Assembly: GCF_018398875.1 (NCBI RefSeq)
Contig: NZ_JAGWDK010000015.1
Span: 62,001-126,000, forward strand
Source of the DNA: Bradyrhizobium sp. sGM-13
Lineage (GTDB): Bacteria > Pseudomonadota > Alphaproteobacteria > Rhizobiales > Xanthobacteraceae
Length of the DNA stretch: 64,000 bases
Reading direction: 5' to 3'
A model generated the notes under the pieces. The model was not told where the DNA came from. It was given only the letters and a program-made list of their open reading frames with translations, and did no database searches. Both the position numbers and the translations under genes were made by a program. Each line of letters begins with the position of its first letter. Positions within the stretch are counted from its first letter, which is position 1. Positions 8,667 through 16,371 of this stretch are shown one piece after another.

Positions 8667-10046
8667 TCAACCAGCGACCTGCTTGATGCGCGCGATCAGT
8701 TCGTCGACGGCCTTGTCGACCGGCACCTTCTCGCTCACCACGCGGTTCATCGCCTTGGCCCAGACGTTCTCGTTGTTCAAAATCGTGAACTTCCAGTTCT
8801 TGGTGAAGTCGAACGGCGTGGTGCCGCCGGTGAACTGATTGTACACCGCCTTGCGATGCCGGTCAGCCTGCCAGAACGGGCTCTGCTGGCTGGCCGTCGT
8901 CACCGGGAACCAGCGGCCGAGCGCGCCTTCGATATAGGGCCGGACGTTCTCTTCCTGCAGCAGGAACTTGATGAACTCCTTGCCCTCCGCCTTGTTCTTG
9001 GCGACCGTGAACATCAGGCCGGTCTTGACGTCGGAGCGATACTTGATCGGCGTGCCGTCCGGCTTGTTGGGGAAGGATGCGGTGATGATGGTCTCATCAT
9101 AGTTCTTCTTGCCGAGCGCGCGCTGCTCCGGCGTCAGCGCCGGGTTGTTGGCGTCGTCGAGCCATTTCGCCGCGATCGAGATCGTGAAGTTGTGCGTCAT
9201 CACGATCGTCTTGTTGTGGAAGGCGACGTTGTTGTCCGGATCCTTCCAGGTGGTGGAGGAGGGCGGCGTGCAGCCCTTGATGTAGGTGTCGGTGTAATCC
9301 TTCATCGCCTTGATCAGGTTTTCCCGCACCTTGGGATCGTCGACCAGGAGCTTGCCTTCGTCATCGACCAGCTTGACGTTGTAGGCGTCCATGAAGGTGT
9401 AGAACGATTGGAATGAGTCGGTGGATTCCACGCCCATCGGCTGGCCGACGGCATAGACGCGCTGACCGGTGGCCCTGCGGCTGGCGGCCTGCACCTTGTT
9501 GCACCAGAACGACCAGTAGTCTTCCCATTTTGTCGGGATGTCGCTTTCCTTGAAGCCGGCCTGTTCCAGCATGTCCTTCCAGATCTGGACGTGCATGCTC
9601 TGCTGCTTCAGCGGAAAGCCGTAATAGCCCTTCTTCTTTGTCTGATCGTTGTAGAGAAAGGTGGTTTCCAGCGTGTTCGGCGCGAATGCCGACTTCATCG
9701 GCAGCAGGATGTCGCCGAGATCTTCGAGCTTGCCCTCATAGGCCCACTTGCCCTGCGCCTGCACGTCATAGCTGTCGGAATAGGCGACATCAGGCACGGT
9801 GCCGGAATCCAGCGCCGCCACCGTCTTCGGAATCATGTCCTGGATGGCGTATTGCGAAAGCTCGACCTTGATGCCGGTCTTGGCCTCGAATTTCTTGATC
9901 GCCTCTAAGAGCGCATCGTCCTCGGACTTGTAAAAGCCCTTGCCGAACCAGACCGTGATGGTCTTCTGCTGGGCGAGCGCGGGCGCCGCGGCGTAAAACA
10001 GGCCGACGGCTGCGACCGCGAGCGAAACTGATCTCCTGGATATCAC
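8667..10046 (-). CDS. Sugar-type ABC importer solute-binding protein
   Basis: A 459-residue extracellular solute-binding protein of family 1. A Sec signal peptide (SRRSVSLAVAAVGLFYAAAP, cleavage near residue 25, APALA-QQ) precedes a mature part that starts TITVWFGKGFYKSEDDALLE, the usual first strand of such proteins. It would deliver a ligand, probably a carbohydrate or related compound, to the two permeases downstream. As the promoter-proximal gene it is first in the operon; a palindromic element separates it from the permease genes. No ATPase gene is linked. Confidence 0.9.
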   Translation of the reverse strand: MISRRSVSLAVAAVGLFYAAAPALAQQKTITVWFGKGFYKSEDDALLEAIKKFEAKTGIKVELSQYAIQDMIPKTVAALDSGTVPDVAYSDSYDVQAQGKWAYEGKLEDLGDILLPMKSAFAPNTLETTFLYNDQTKKKGYYGFPLKQQSMHVQIWKDMLEQAGFKESDIPTKWEDYWSFWCNKVQAASRRATGQRVYAVGQPMGVESTDSFQSFYTFMDAYNVKLVDDEGKLLVDDPKVRENLIKAMKDYTDTYIKGCTPPSSTTWKDPDNNVAFHNKTIVMTHNFTISIAAKWLDDANNPALTPEQRALGKKNYDETIITASFPNKPDGTPIKYRSDVKTGLMFTVAKNKAEGKEFIKFLLQEENVRPYIEGALGRWFPVTTASQQSPFWQADRHRKAVYNQFTGGTTPFDFTKNWKFTILNNENVWAKAMNRVVSEKVPVDKAVDELIARIKQVAG

Positions 10047-10279
10047 GTTGTTCTCCCTGAAAACGCCGGCTTGTTAACCGGTTGGATAAAAGACTTAGCG
10101 CATGCGCGTGGGCTGATCCAGATGGAGGCCGGTAAACTTCTGTAGGGGGGATATTGAGGGCGCAAATGCGGCAAAAGGTCTGCAGACGCCTGGGTGTTTG
10201 GTTCAACCATTTTGGTTCAATCATTTTGCATCCTCGGATGCCGAAAGAGCATGGCTGACCGACGGTTTGGCGTAGCGTT

Positions 10280-10756
10280 TCAGAAAAACGCAATCTGCGG
10301 TTTGGCGATCATCAGCCACATTATGATCGCCACCGCTGTGAACGCCGGAATGCCAAATGCGAACCATAGCCAGAATATCCGGTGATATTCGTTCGGCAGC
10401 GGCTTGCCCTCTGCCGCTGCGATCACGGCGAGGTCGCGCAGGCGCACTTGCATCCACACCACCGGCAGCCATAGCGCGCCGGTGATGACGTACAGCACGA
10501 TCGACCAGACGATCCATCCGTCCCAGAACGAATAGCCGACGTTCAGCACCAGCAGCGTGCCGGTGATCGGCTGCACGACGACGGCGGTCGCCGTGAAGAT
10601 GAAGTCGGCGATCACGACGATGCGGGCGACGCCGGCGATCACGGCCGGCTTGCCGCCGAGGTGAGCCGCCAGCATGAAAAAGGCGATGCCCGCGCCCGTG
10701 CCGAGCAGCACGGCGGCGCCGACGACATGGAGATATTTGAGGACGAAATACAGCAT
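10280..10756 (-). CDS. DUF2269 family integral membrane protein
   Basis: A 158-residue protein with about four transmembrane helices. The start MLYFVLKYLHVVGAAVLLGT, with a histidine in the first helix, and the later ALWLPVVWMQVRLRDLA segment match the DUF2269 family of predicted membrane proteins. Function is unknown; the in-membrane histidine suggests possible haem or quinone contact, but this is speculation. Its ATG shares one base with the stop codon of the SDR-DoxX gene upstream (TGATG), so the two are coupled and probably work together at the membrane. Confidence 0.85.
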   Translation of the reverse strand: MLYFVLKYLHVVGAAVLLGTGAGIAFFMLAAHLGGKPAVIAGVARIVVIADFIFTATAVVVQPITGTLLVLNVGYSFWDGWIVWSIVLYVITGALWLPVVWMQVRLRDLAVIAAAEGKPLPNEYHRIFWLWFAFGIPAFTAVAIIMWLMIAKPQIAFF

Positions 10757-12033
10757 CAGCGGTCCTCGAGCACGGCCAGTGCCGCGAAATGCAACACGAT
10801 GATCGGCCAGATCTTCAGCATCGGCCCCAGCGGATCGGCCCAGAGCCGCGGCACCAGGATGGTGCCGATGATGGCGTAGGCGAAGGAAATCGCGATGGCC
10901 GCATAGAGGCCGTAGCGGCTGGTCGGCCTGTAGGCGATCGCAATTCCAATCACCAGATCGGCCAGGGCGCCCGCGATGACCGTGAGCGCGGCAGCCGTTC
11001 CTTCCACGCCGCCTTCGCCCATGAGGCCCATGCCATACCCCCAGCCGGGCCCCAGCGAGATAAGCCCGGTTAATATCCAGAACAGGGACAGAACGACAAA
11101 GATCGCGGGCTTGACCAGGTACATGCCGGCAAACCAGCGTTCCTGCACGGAAGCCGGTTCAGAGGCGAAGAATTCCGGAAGGCTTTTGGGCTGCAGCCCG
11201 AGCCGCTGCATATGTTCGAGATTGCCGACGGCGCCGCGCACCATCTCGCGCTCGGCCGTGCTGCGTACGGGAGGCCGCCAGCCGAGATACGAAATCATGT
11301 CGCCGAGCTTGTACATGAGGCCGGAAGCGAACTGCGGCAGGTGAAGCTCCCGCGCCGGCGGCCAGCGGCACCAGCGGCGGATGAGCGCGACGACCTCGCC
11401 GAACGAATAGCGCTGCGGGCCGACCAGCTCGACAACCTGCCGTGCCGGCGTGGCGGGGTCGAGAAAATGCTCCACGGTCCGTACGACGTCCTCCAGCAGG
11501 ACGATCTGGAGCTGTCCCGTGTTCGGCATCACGGGAATGGCGGGCAGCGCCGCCAGGCCTCGCATCAGCGCGCTGGCGCCATAGGCCGCGCGGCCGATCA
11601 CCACGGAAGGCCGCAAGATGACCCAATCGAGATCGCGCTCCATCAGCGCCTTGTCGCCGGCCAATTTCGATCGGGAAAAATCGCTCGGGGTTTCACGATC
11701 GACACCGATGGCAGAAAAATGGATGACGCGACGGATCTGGAGCTGCTCGCAAGCGACAAAGAGATTTGCGATGCCGTGATGGTGCACCATCGAGGTGGAA
11801 TCGCCGGGAGTGTCCTGGAGTACCCCTGCGCAATTCACGACCGCCTCGACGCCATCGAGATGCGGCAGCCAGTAGGCGGGCGATGTCGCCGCGGAGAGAT
11901 CGATCCGGGCAGCTCCAGTGCCCGGATGGCCGCCGCTTCTGCTCATCGAAACGGCGGAATGACCACGCGAGGACAGGTGAGCCACGATGGCCGATCCGAT
12001 CAGCCCGGTCCCTCCTACAACGGCAATCTTCAT
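10756..12033 (-). CDS. SDR/NAD(P)-binding protein fused to DoxX-like membrane domain
   Basis: A 425-residue two-part protein. Residues 1-290 form an atypical (extended NmrA/epimerase-like) short-chain dehydrogenase with the dinucleotide motif VVGGTGLIGSAI at the N-terminus and the ILRPSVVIGRAAYG segment. Residues 300-425 hold about four transmembrane helices of DoxX-like type (YLVKPAIFVVLSLFWILTGL onwards). SDR-DoxX fusions occur in many proteobacteria next to DUF2269 genes, as here. The enzyme half would face the cytoplasm. Substrate unknown; the classical YxxxK catalytic pair is not evident, so it may bind rather than reduce. Confidence 0.88.
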   Translation of the reverse strand: MKIAVVGGTGLIGSAIVAHLSSRGHSAVSMSRSGGHPGTGAARIDLSAATSPAYWLPHLDGVEAVVNCAGVLQDTPGDSTSMVHHHGIANLFVACEQLQIRRVIHFSAIGVDRETPSDFSRSKLAGDKALMERDLDWVILRPSVVIGRAAYGASALMRGLAALPAIPVMPNTGQLQIVLLEDVVRTVEHFLDPATPARQVVELVGPQRYSFGEVVALIRRWCRWPPARELHLPQFASGLMYKLGDMISYLGWRPPVRSTAEREMVRGAVGNLEHMQRLGLQPKSLPEFFASEPASVQERWFAGMYLVKPAIFVVLSLFWILTGLISLGPGWGYGMGLMGEGGVEGTAAALTVIAGALADLVIGIAIAYRPTSRYGLYAAIAISFAYAIIGTILVPRLWADPLGPMLKIWPIIVLHFAALAVLEDR

Positions 12034-12154
12034 GATCGACTCCTCGTCGAGAAGTCACGCCTGCTTTGCGAGAACGTACGCCCGAACGAATTCCTGCAGA
12101 AGGGGAAGCACTTAAAACGACGTGCCCCAAAGAGCCCGGCGACGTTCGCTCCGT

Positions 12155-12316
12155 CTACAGGGTGTCGGGCGTGCGGACGGGCGACGACTTGTCCTCATTT
12201 CGCAACTCTTGCTCCGCAAGCCGCCAGAATTCCTCCTCTTTGCCTTCGGGCCTGCCGTTGCGCTCCCAGATTTCGTAGGCGCGGTTCTTGATTTCCTGCT
12301 CGGTCGGCTCGCTCAT
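12155..12316 (-). CDS. DUF2934 small protein
   Basis: A 53-residue acidic protein with the DUF2934 motif: QEIKNRAYEIWERNGRPEGK followed by EEEFWRLAEQEL. The ATG at 12316 has GGAGGAG about 8 nt upstream, so it is preferred over an in-frame start at 12457. DUF2934 proteins are tiny, often in multiple copies in rhizobia, and of unknown function. It stands downstream of nothing obvious and starts a run of very small genes. Confidence 0.8.
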   Translation of the reverse strand: MSEPTEQEIKNRAYEIWERNGRPEGKEEEFWRLAEQELRNEDKSSPVRTPDTL

Positions 12317-12558
12317 CCGGGTCTCCTCCATCCATCTCTGTGCGGTAGCCGTCGCGCGGCCGATCTCAGCTCGCGTGGGGGGCGAGACATCGCGCCTGCA
12401 GGCAGCACCGCGTGACGGCTTTCCTTCATTCAGGGATAAGCACGCAGCGAAGAGCAATGTTCCTGGATCAAACCGGGCTTAGGTCGGTTTTGGATGAAGG
12501 TGGCGCGTCGATTCGTCCTGTGGCCGCGCTCCATGTCCCTTCGTTCCGGTCAGGCGGC

Positions 12559-12738
12559 TCAGAACGAATTCGCCAATTCGATCTCCGCCCTCAGCGCGGC
12601 GATCCGCCGCTCGGCTTCCCTGGCCGTTAGGTTTTTCTCGAACAGTTTTGGCTGATAGGCCTCGGCGCTCAGCGTGCGCAGCGTCGCCAATTGGCGCGGC
12701 GTCATCGGCGCATCCACCTGGTCCGGTAGCCGGGACAT
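12559..12738 (-). CDS. DUF3072 small protein
   Basis: A 59-residue protein whose C-terminal 48 residues match DUF3072: MTPRQLATLRTLSAEAYQPK, then KNLTAREAERRIAALRAEIE. This part looks like the SAP-like helix pair seen in such proteins. The ATG at 12738 lies about 8 nt behind a GGGG stretch; a TTG at 12750 in the same frame is also possible. Function unknown. It is divergent from the small-gene cluster that begins at 12835. Confidence 0.78.
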   Translation of the reverse strand: MSRLPDQVDAPMTPRQLATLRTLSAEAYQPKLFEKNLTAREAERRIAALRAEIELANSF

Positions 12739-12834
12739 CTGAAACCCCAAAAGAATCTTCGATTCGATCCAAACTCTTAACTTGAAATTTGTTCTTTATT
12801 TGTTCTTATAGGTTCTACCGCAGCGAGGTGGCCC

Positions 12835-13119
12835 ATGGATAATAAATTGAATGAAATTCGTAGAAAAATCAGTTTCTTACGGTCGGAGATGCTGAGCGCG
12901 GAGGATAATATCCGCAAACAGCTCAACCGCGATGAGGACTGTTCGGAAGCGGCAACGCGTCTGATGGCCATGCGGGTCACCATGGTCGGCCTCATCGGCG
13001 AGCGGAACTCGCTTGGCGGCGAAGAGCGGCTGCTCAATGTCGATGAGCGGCTGAAGCTGGATGTCCGTGCGGTCAGCAGGAAGCCGGCTATCGGGGCGCC
13101 TGGCCGCCGTGAGCGATGA
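12835..13119 (+). CDS. Small coiled-coil hypothetical protein
   Basis: I do not recognise this 94-residue protein. The first half is charged and helical (NKLNEIRRKISFLRSEMLSA), has no signal peptide, and continues into MAMRVTMVGLIGERNSLGGE. AGGTGG lies 6-11 nt upstream of the ATG. The gene is first in a series of three short overlapping frames on the plus strand and is divergent from the DUF3072 gene. The amino-acid composition and codon use look coding. Confidence 0.65.
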   Translation: MDNKLNEIRRKISFLRSEMLSAEDNIRKQLNRDEDCSEAATRLMAMRVTMVGLIGERNSLGGEERLLNVDERLKLDVRAVSRKPAIGAPGRRER

Positions 13120-13321
13120 TCCCATTCAAGCCCTGCGCCGGCGGATTGCCGAACTGGATCAGCTTGCTCGTCAGCTCAATCAATCCGGCCTGGATAACGC
13201 GCGGGCGCAGCTCCTGCTCGCGCGCAAGCGGGCGGAGTTGGAAGATTTCATCAACAGAGGCCGGCGATGTCAGGACCGCTCAGATGGTACGACCCCAACG
13301 CAGATAACCCGCCTTGGCTAA
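13109..13321 (+). CDS. Very small helical hypothetical protein (GTG start)
   Basis: A 70-residue frame that begins with a GTG inside the end of the previous gene (overlap 11 bp) and reads SDDPIQALRRRIAELDQLAR and ARAQLLLARKRAELEDFINR, a clear amphipathic helix pair. The last part overlaps the next gene by 55 bp in another frame. No strong ribosome binding site is seen, so it may depend on coupling to the gene before it. Function unknown; the helical part is convincing, the exact end less so. Confidence 0.5.
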   Translation: MSDDPIQALRRRIAELDQLARQLNQSGLDNARAQLLLARKRAELEDFINRGRRCQDRSDGTTPTQITRLG

Positions 13322-13494
13322 AAGCCCTGGCGGAGGTTCGGATCAGGGCGACGCGGGAAGGATGGTGCCATGCCCACGTCCAGGCGATCGTTGTCGCAAT
13401 CGACCAATATGCCGAAGCGGCGCTGGGCAATCGGGATTACTTCCTCAACAGGCCGCATAGCATCGGTGATCGCCGCAACAACAACATTCCCTGA
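13267..13494 (+). CDS. Small hypothetical protein
   Basis: A 75-residue protein starting MSGPLRWYDPNADNPPWLKA and containing ATREGWCHAHVQAIVVAIDQ. The aromatic and proline-rich opening and the regular codon use suggest a real gene; I believe similar small proteins occur in Bradyrhizobium, but cannot confirm this. GAGG lies about 6 nt before the ATG. It overlaps the end of the preceding 70-codon frame and is followed 46 bp later by a membrane protein gene. No function can be proposed. Confidence 0.65.
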   Translation: MSGPLRWYDPNADNPPWLKALAEVRIRATREGWCHAHVQAIVVAIDQYAEAALGNRDYFLNRPHSIGDRRNNNIP

Positions 13495-13540
13495 AGATCG
13501 CTTTCGATGGAATTGAACGTAATAATTCGGAGGAGGTTGC

Positions 13541-14026
13541 ATGCTTGAACGATGCGGCTACAGGGCGGCCCTTTACCTTTTGGCTTTAATCGCGGTCGTG
13601 AATTGCAGCCTTTTCATCTATTCGCAGTGGTATGTGCCACGCCTTAGCGATGGCCTTGCGGTCCACGCGGTGGCAGCGCTGGTCATTTTGCTGGGCCTTT
13701 GGCTGTTCAGCAAAATTGCGCGATACGCAGGTGCGGCATTTTACTTTCTTGCTGCGGGATCTACCGCCTTTGCATTTTGGGGCTTTGCTGGCCCGCTGCA
13801 TGCCGGCGTCATCTGGAGCGCGATAATAGGAGTTCTGTGTCTGGCTGCCGCATTCATCCTCGTTTTCTCAAAGCCGTTCGCAAGAGAATTTGCGGCTGAG
13901 CGCGAAAAGCGACCCACGTATAAGAAGTATCTGCTTCACGCATTCACGTTGGTGGTCGTCGTTGCGGCGGGAGCTGCCGCATTGGTCGATGTTGTCGCTT
14001 TGTCTTCCAGCCACCAAGGCCAGTAG
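13541..14026 (+). CDS. Hypothetical four-helix membrane protein
   Basis: A 161-residue inner-membrane protein with four predicted helices: ALYLLALIAVVNCSLFIYSQ, a second near residues 40-58 (AVAALVILLGLWLFSKIA), a third pair around 65-110, and a last near 130-152 (HAFTLVVVVAAGAAALVDVV). A basic loop (AREFAAEREKRPTYKKYLLH) separates helices three and four. GGAGG lies 6 nt before the ATG. I cannot assign a family. It closes the small-gene cluster and is convergent with the AsmA gene. Confidence 0.7.
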   Translation: MLERCGYRAALYLLALIAVVNCSLFIYSQWYVPRLSDGLAVHAVAALVILLGLWLFSKIARYAGAAFYFLAAGSTAFAFWGFAGPLHAGVIWSAIIGVLCLAAAFILVFSKPFAREFAAEREKRPTYKKYLLHAFTLVVVVAAGAAALVDVVALSSSHQGQ

Positions 14027-14104
14027 GGAGAATTACCGAAGGCGCAATTCGCCAACTCGGGGTCGTTGTTAAGGCGGACTACGCGGACGCTCATCCGCGC
14101 TACG

Positions 14105-16057
14105 TTAATTCGCCTTCGCCGGTGCATTGGCCGGTGCGTCCGCCGCCGCCTCCGGCACCGGCTGCCGCGATCCTCCACCGGTAAACCGCTCGATCACCGA
14201 GCGCACCGCATCGCGCGTCTTGCGATCCTTCACCGCGTCGAGCAGGGGCGCTGCGCCCGGCGAGCGGCGGATCAGGCTTTCCGGATCGGGAAACACCAGC
14301 GGATCATCCCACGGGCCCTGCACGACGAAGGGCAGCTCGAAGCCCTTATCGCCGGCGGCGGCCGACGTCAGGCTGGCGACGCCCTTGAGGTCGTATTCGC
14401 GTGATGGCACCGAAGCGGTGCCGGTCAGCGTCAGGCGCGTGGTCGGTCCGTTGACGCGGATGTCCTCGACGGTGGCGATGCCGTCGTTGAAGTGCACCGA
14501 AACGGTGAGGTTGTCGTAGGGGGTCGTGCCGGAGCGGAAATTGCCGCCGCCGGATAGCGGCCGCCGCTCCAGCCGCTTCAGAAGCTGCTCGACATTGAAG
14601 CCGGCGATCGCGCCGTCATGACCGGTGAGCGTGGCGGTGCCGTCGAGCGAGGAGGCGAGGCCGAACGGGCTCGAGCCGGATGCCATCAACGAGACGCCGA
14701 GATTGCCGCGGCCGGAAAGCTTGGTGATGCCGAACAATTCGCTGGCGCAGGTCTGCAGATCGACATCTGTGAACTGGAACTGCGCCTTGACGTCGGCGAT
14801 CGCGTCCGAACGCGCGATGCCGAACGAGCCCTTGGCGATGCCGCCATACATCTGCGCTTCGCCGACCGAGAGCGCCAGCGCGCCGCCGCGCAAATTGGCG
14901 CCGAACGCGGTGCGACCGAGTTTCGTCGGGCCGACCGTCACCCTCGCTGCCGACAGGCGCATGTCGAGGTCGGTGGCGGAGAGCGAGGTGAGGTCGAACA
15001 ATTGCCGGTTCCAGTCGCGCGCGCCGCTCGCAAGCAGGCGGACGGTCGAGATATAGGGCGTGAAATCCAGGTTGCCCGCGGCGAGCGTCGCCTGCAGCGT
15101 CTGACGACCGTTATTGGCAACCGTCATCACGCCCTCGGCGACATTGCCGTCGAGTTCGACATTCACATTCGTCAGCGCAACCGAGGCTCCAACGACATTG
15201 GCGCGGGCCCTCAGCGCGAAGCGGCCGAACCCGCCGCTGCCGGGCACCGGCTGTCCCATCCAGCGCAACGCGTTGCGCAGCGACACGCTGTCGACGGTCA
15301 CCGTGCCATCCATCATCAGGCTGGTGCGGTTGGCCAACGAGCCGTCAAAGGCGAGTTTCAGCGGCGCGCTGACCAGCCGCGCCTTCAGACCCGAGCGGTC
15401 GCCCGAGAGCATCGCGACGAAGTCGCTGGCCGAGATCGAGCCGTCGACGCGTTCGCCGCGCCAGTCGAATTGTCCGGTCGCCGCGAACGAGCGCGAGATC
15501 GATGGCCAGGCCAGCGAGAGATCGATGTCACTGAGCTGTTCGGTGGCACGGTTGGCAGCATCCTCGTATTTGAGCACGCCGTCTTGAATCCTGATTTCCG
15601 AGAACGACACCTGGTTCTCGGCGCCCGGCTTCATCGTGCGCGCGATGCGTTCGACGAACGGCGTCCAGTTGCTCTGGCCGCCGGCCTCTCTGACGACGTG
15701 GATATGCGGCCGCAACATCATGACATCTGCGATTTCGAAGCGGCGCAGCAGCAATGGCAGCAGGCGCAGATTTGCGGTCAACACATCGACCTGCAGCGCG
15801 GGGTCTGTGGTGCCGCCGCCCTTCAGCCCGACATTGTGGAACGAGACATAGCTGCCCGGGAACACCGATACGTCGATCGCGCCGGTGACCACCAGATCCA
15901 GCCCGGTAACCGCGCGGATTTGCGCCTCGACCGCCTGTCGCAACGTGTCGCGGTTGATGAACCACGAGGTTCCGATCAGGGCGAGCACGGCCATGCCGCA
16001 CAGCGCCGCAACCGGTATCCCGAGGCGCTTCATTCCTTGGGCCATCGTCAGTGACAT
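14105..16057 (-). CDS. AsmA family protein
   Basis: A 650-residue envelope protein. One N-terminal transmembrane anchor (LGIPVAALCGMAVLALIGTS) is followed by the AsmA N-domain, with the family segments LRQAVEAQIRAVTGLDLVVTG and QVDVLTANLRLLPLLLRRFE. The C-terminal part carries the AsmA_2-type repeats (LSGRGNLGVSLMASGSSPFG, then LTGHDGAIAGFNVEQLLKRL). AsmA-like proteins span the periplasm and are thought to move lipids between membranes. The C-terminus is rich in Ala and Pro. It is transcribed alone, divergent from the CHAT operon 314 bp away. Confidence 0.9.
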   Translation of the reverse strand: MSLTMAQGMKRLGIPVAALCGMAVLALIGTSWFINRDTLRQAVEAQIRAVTGLDLVVTGAIDVSVFPGSYVSFHNVGLKGGGTTDPALQVDVLTANLRLLPLLLRRFEIADVMMLRPHIHVVREAGGQSNWTPFVERIARTMKPGAENQVSFSEIRIQDGVLKYEDAANRATEQLSDIDLSLAWPSISRSFAATGQFDWRGERVDGSISASDFVAMLSGDRSGLKARLVSAPLKLAFDGSLANRTSLMMDGTVTVDSVSLRNALRWMGQPVPGSGGFGRFALRARANVVGASVALTNVNVELDGNVAEGVMTVANNGRQTLQATLAAGNLDFTPYISTVRLLASGARDWNRQLFDLTSLSATDLDMRLSAARVTVGPTKLGRTAFGANLRGGALALSVGEAQMYGGIAKGSFGIARSDAIADVKAQFQFTDVDLQTCASELFGITKLSGRGNLGVSLMASGSSPFGLASSLDGTATLTGHDGAIAGFNVEQLLKRLERRPLSGGGNFRSGTTPYDNLTVSVHFNDGIATVEDIRVNGPTTRLTLTGTASVPSREYDLKGVASLTSAAAGDKGFELPFVVQGPWDDPLVFPDPESLIRRSPGAAPLLDAVKDRKTRDAVRSVIERFTGGGSRQPVPEAAADAPANAPAKAN

Positions 16058-16371
16058 ATCCGGATCTGGCTAAACCGAGCTCGGGTTGCTGCTGCCTACA
16101 GGGTCTTATGTTGATTAGAGCAGGTGGCTCGCTGGTAAGCTTGTGCCAACCCACGCAACTTGAAGGGTTTTCTTGACGCTTTCAAGGCCGACAACGCCGG
16201 TTCCTGGTGAGAAAGCAGGCCTTTACAGCCCCGCTCCGCCCAAAGCCCGTACGATTTCGGATGTGACCAGAAATCCCTGGATCCCGGGCTTTAGAATTCC
16301 ATGACAGCCTTGGGCCGGCTTGCTAGTATTTCCTTATTGCACATTGTGAATGTTTATTGGGGATCATTATA
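16058..16371. other. Intergenic region between asmA-type gene and CHAT operon
   Basis: These 314 bp separate two divergent genes and should hold both promoters. The right-hand 60 bp are clearly richer in A and T than the flanks, consistent with a promoter for the CHAT operon. I could not pick out convincing -35 and -10 boxes, an operator or an RNA gene. Confidence 0.4.

Noticed and set aside
14618..16054. Open frame of about 478 codons on the plus strand
   Set aside because: Exact antisense of the AsmA gene; R/G/Q-rich shadow protein.
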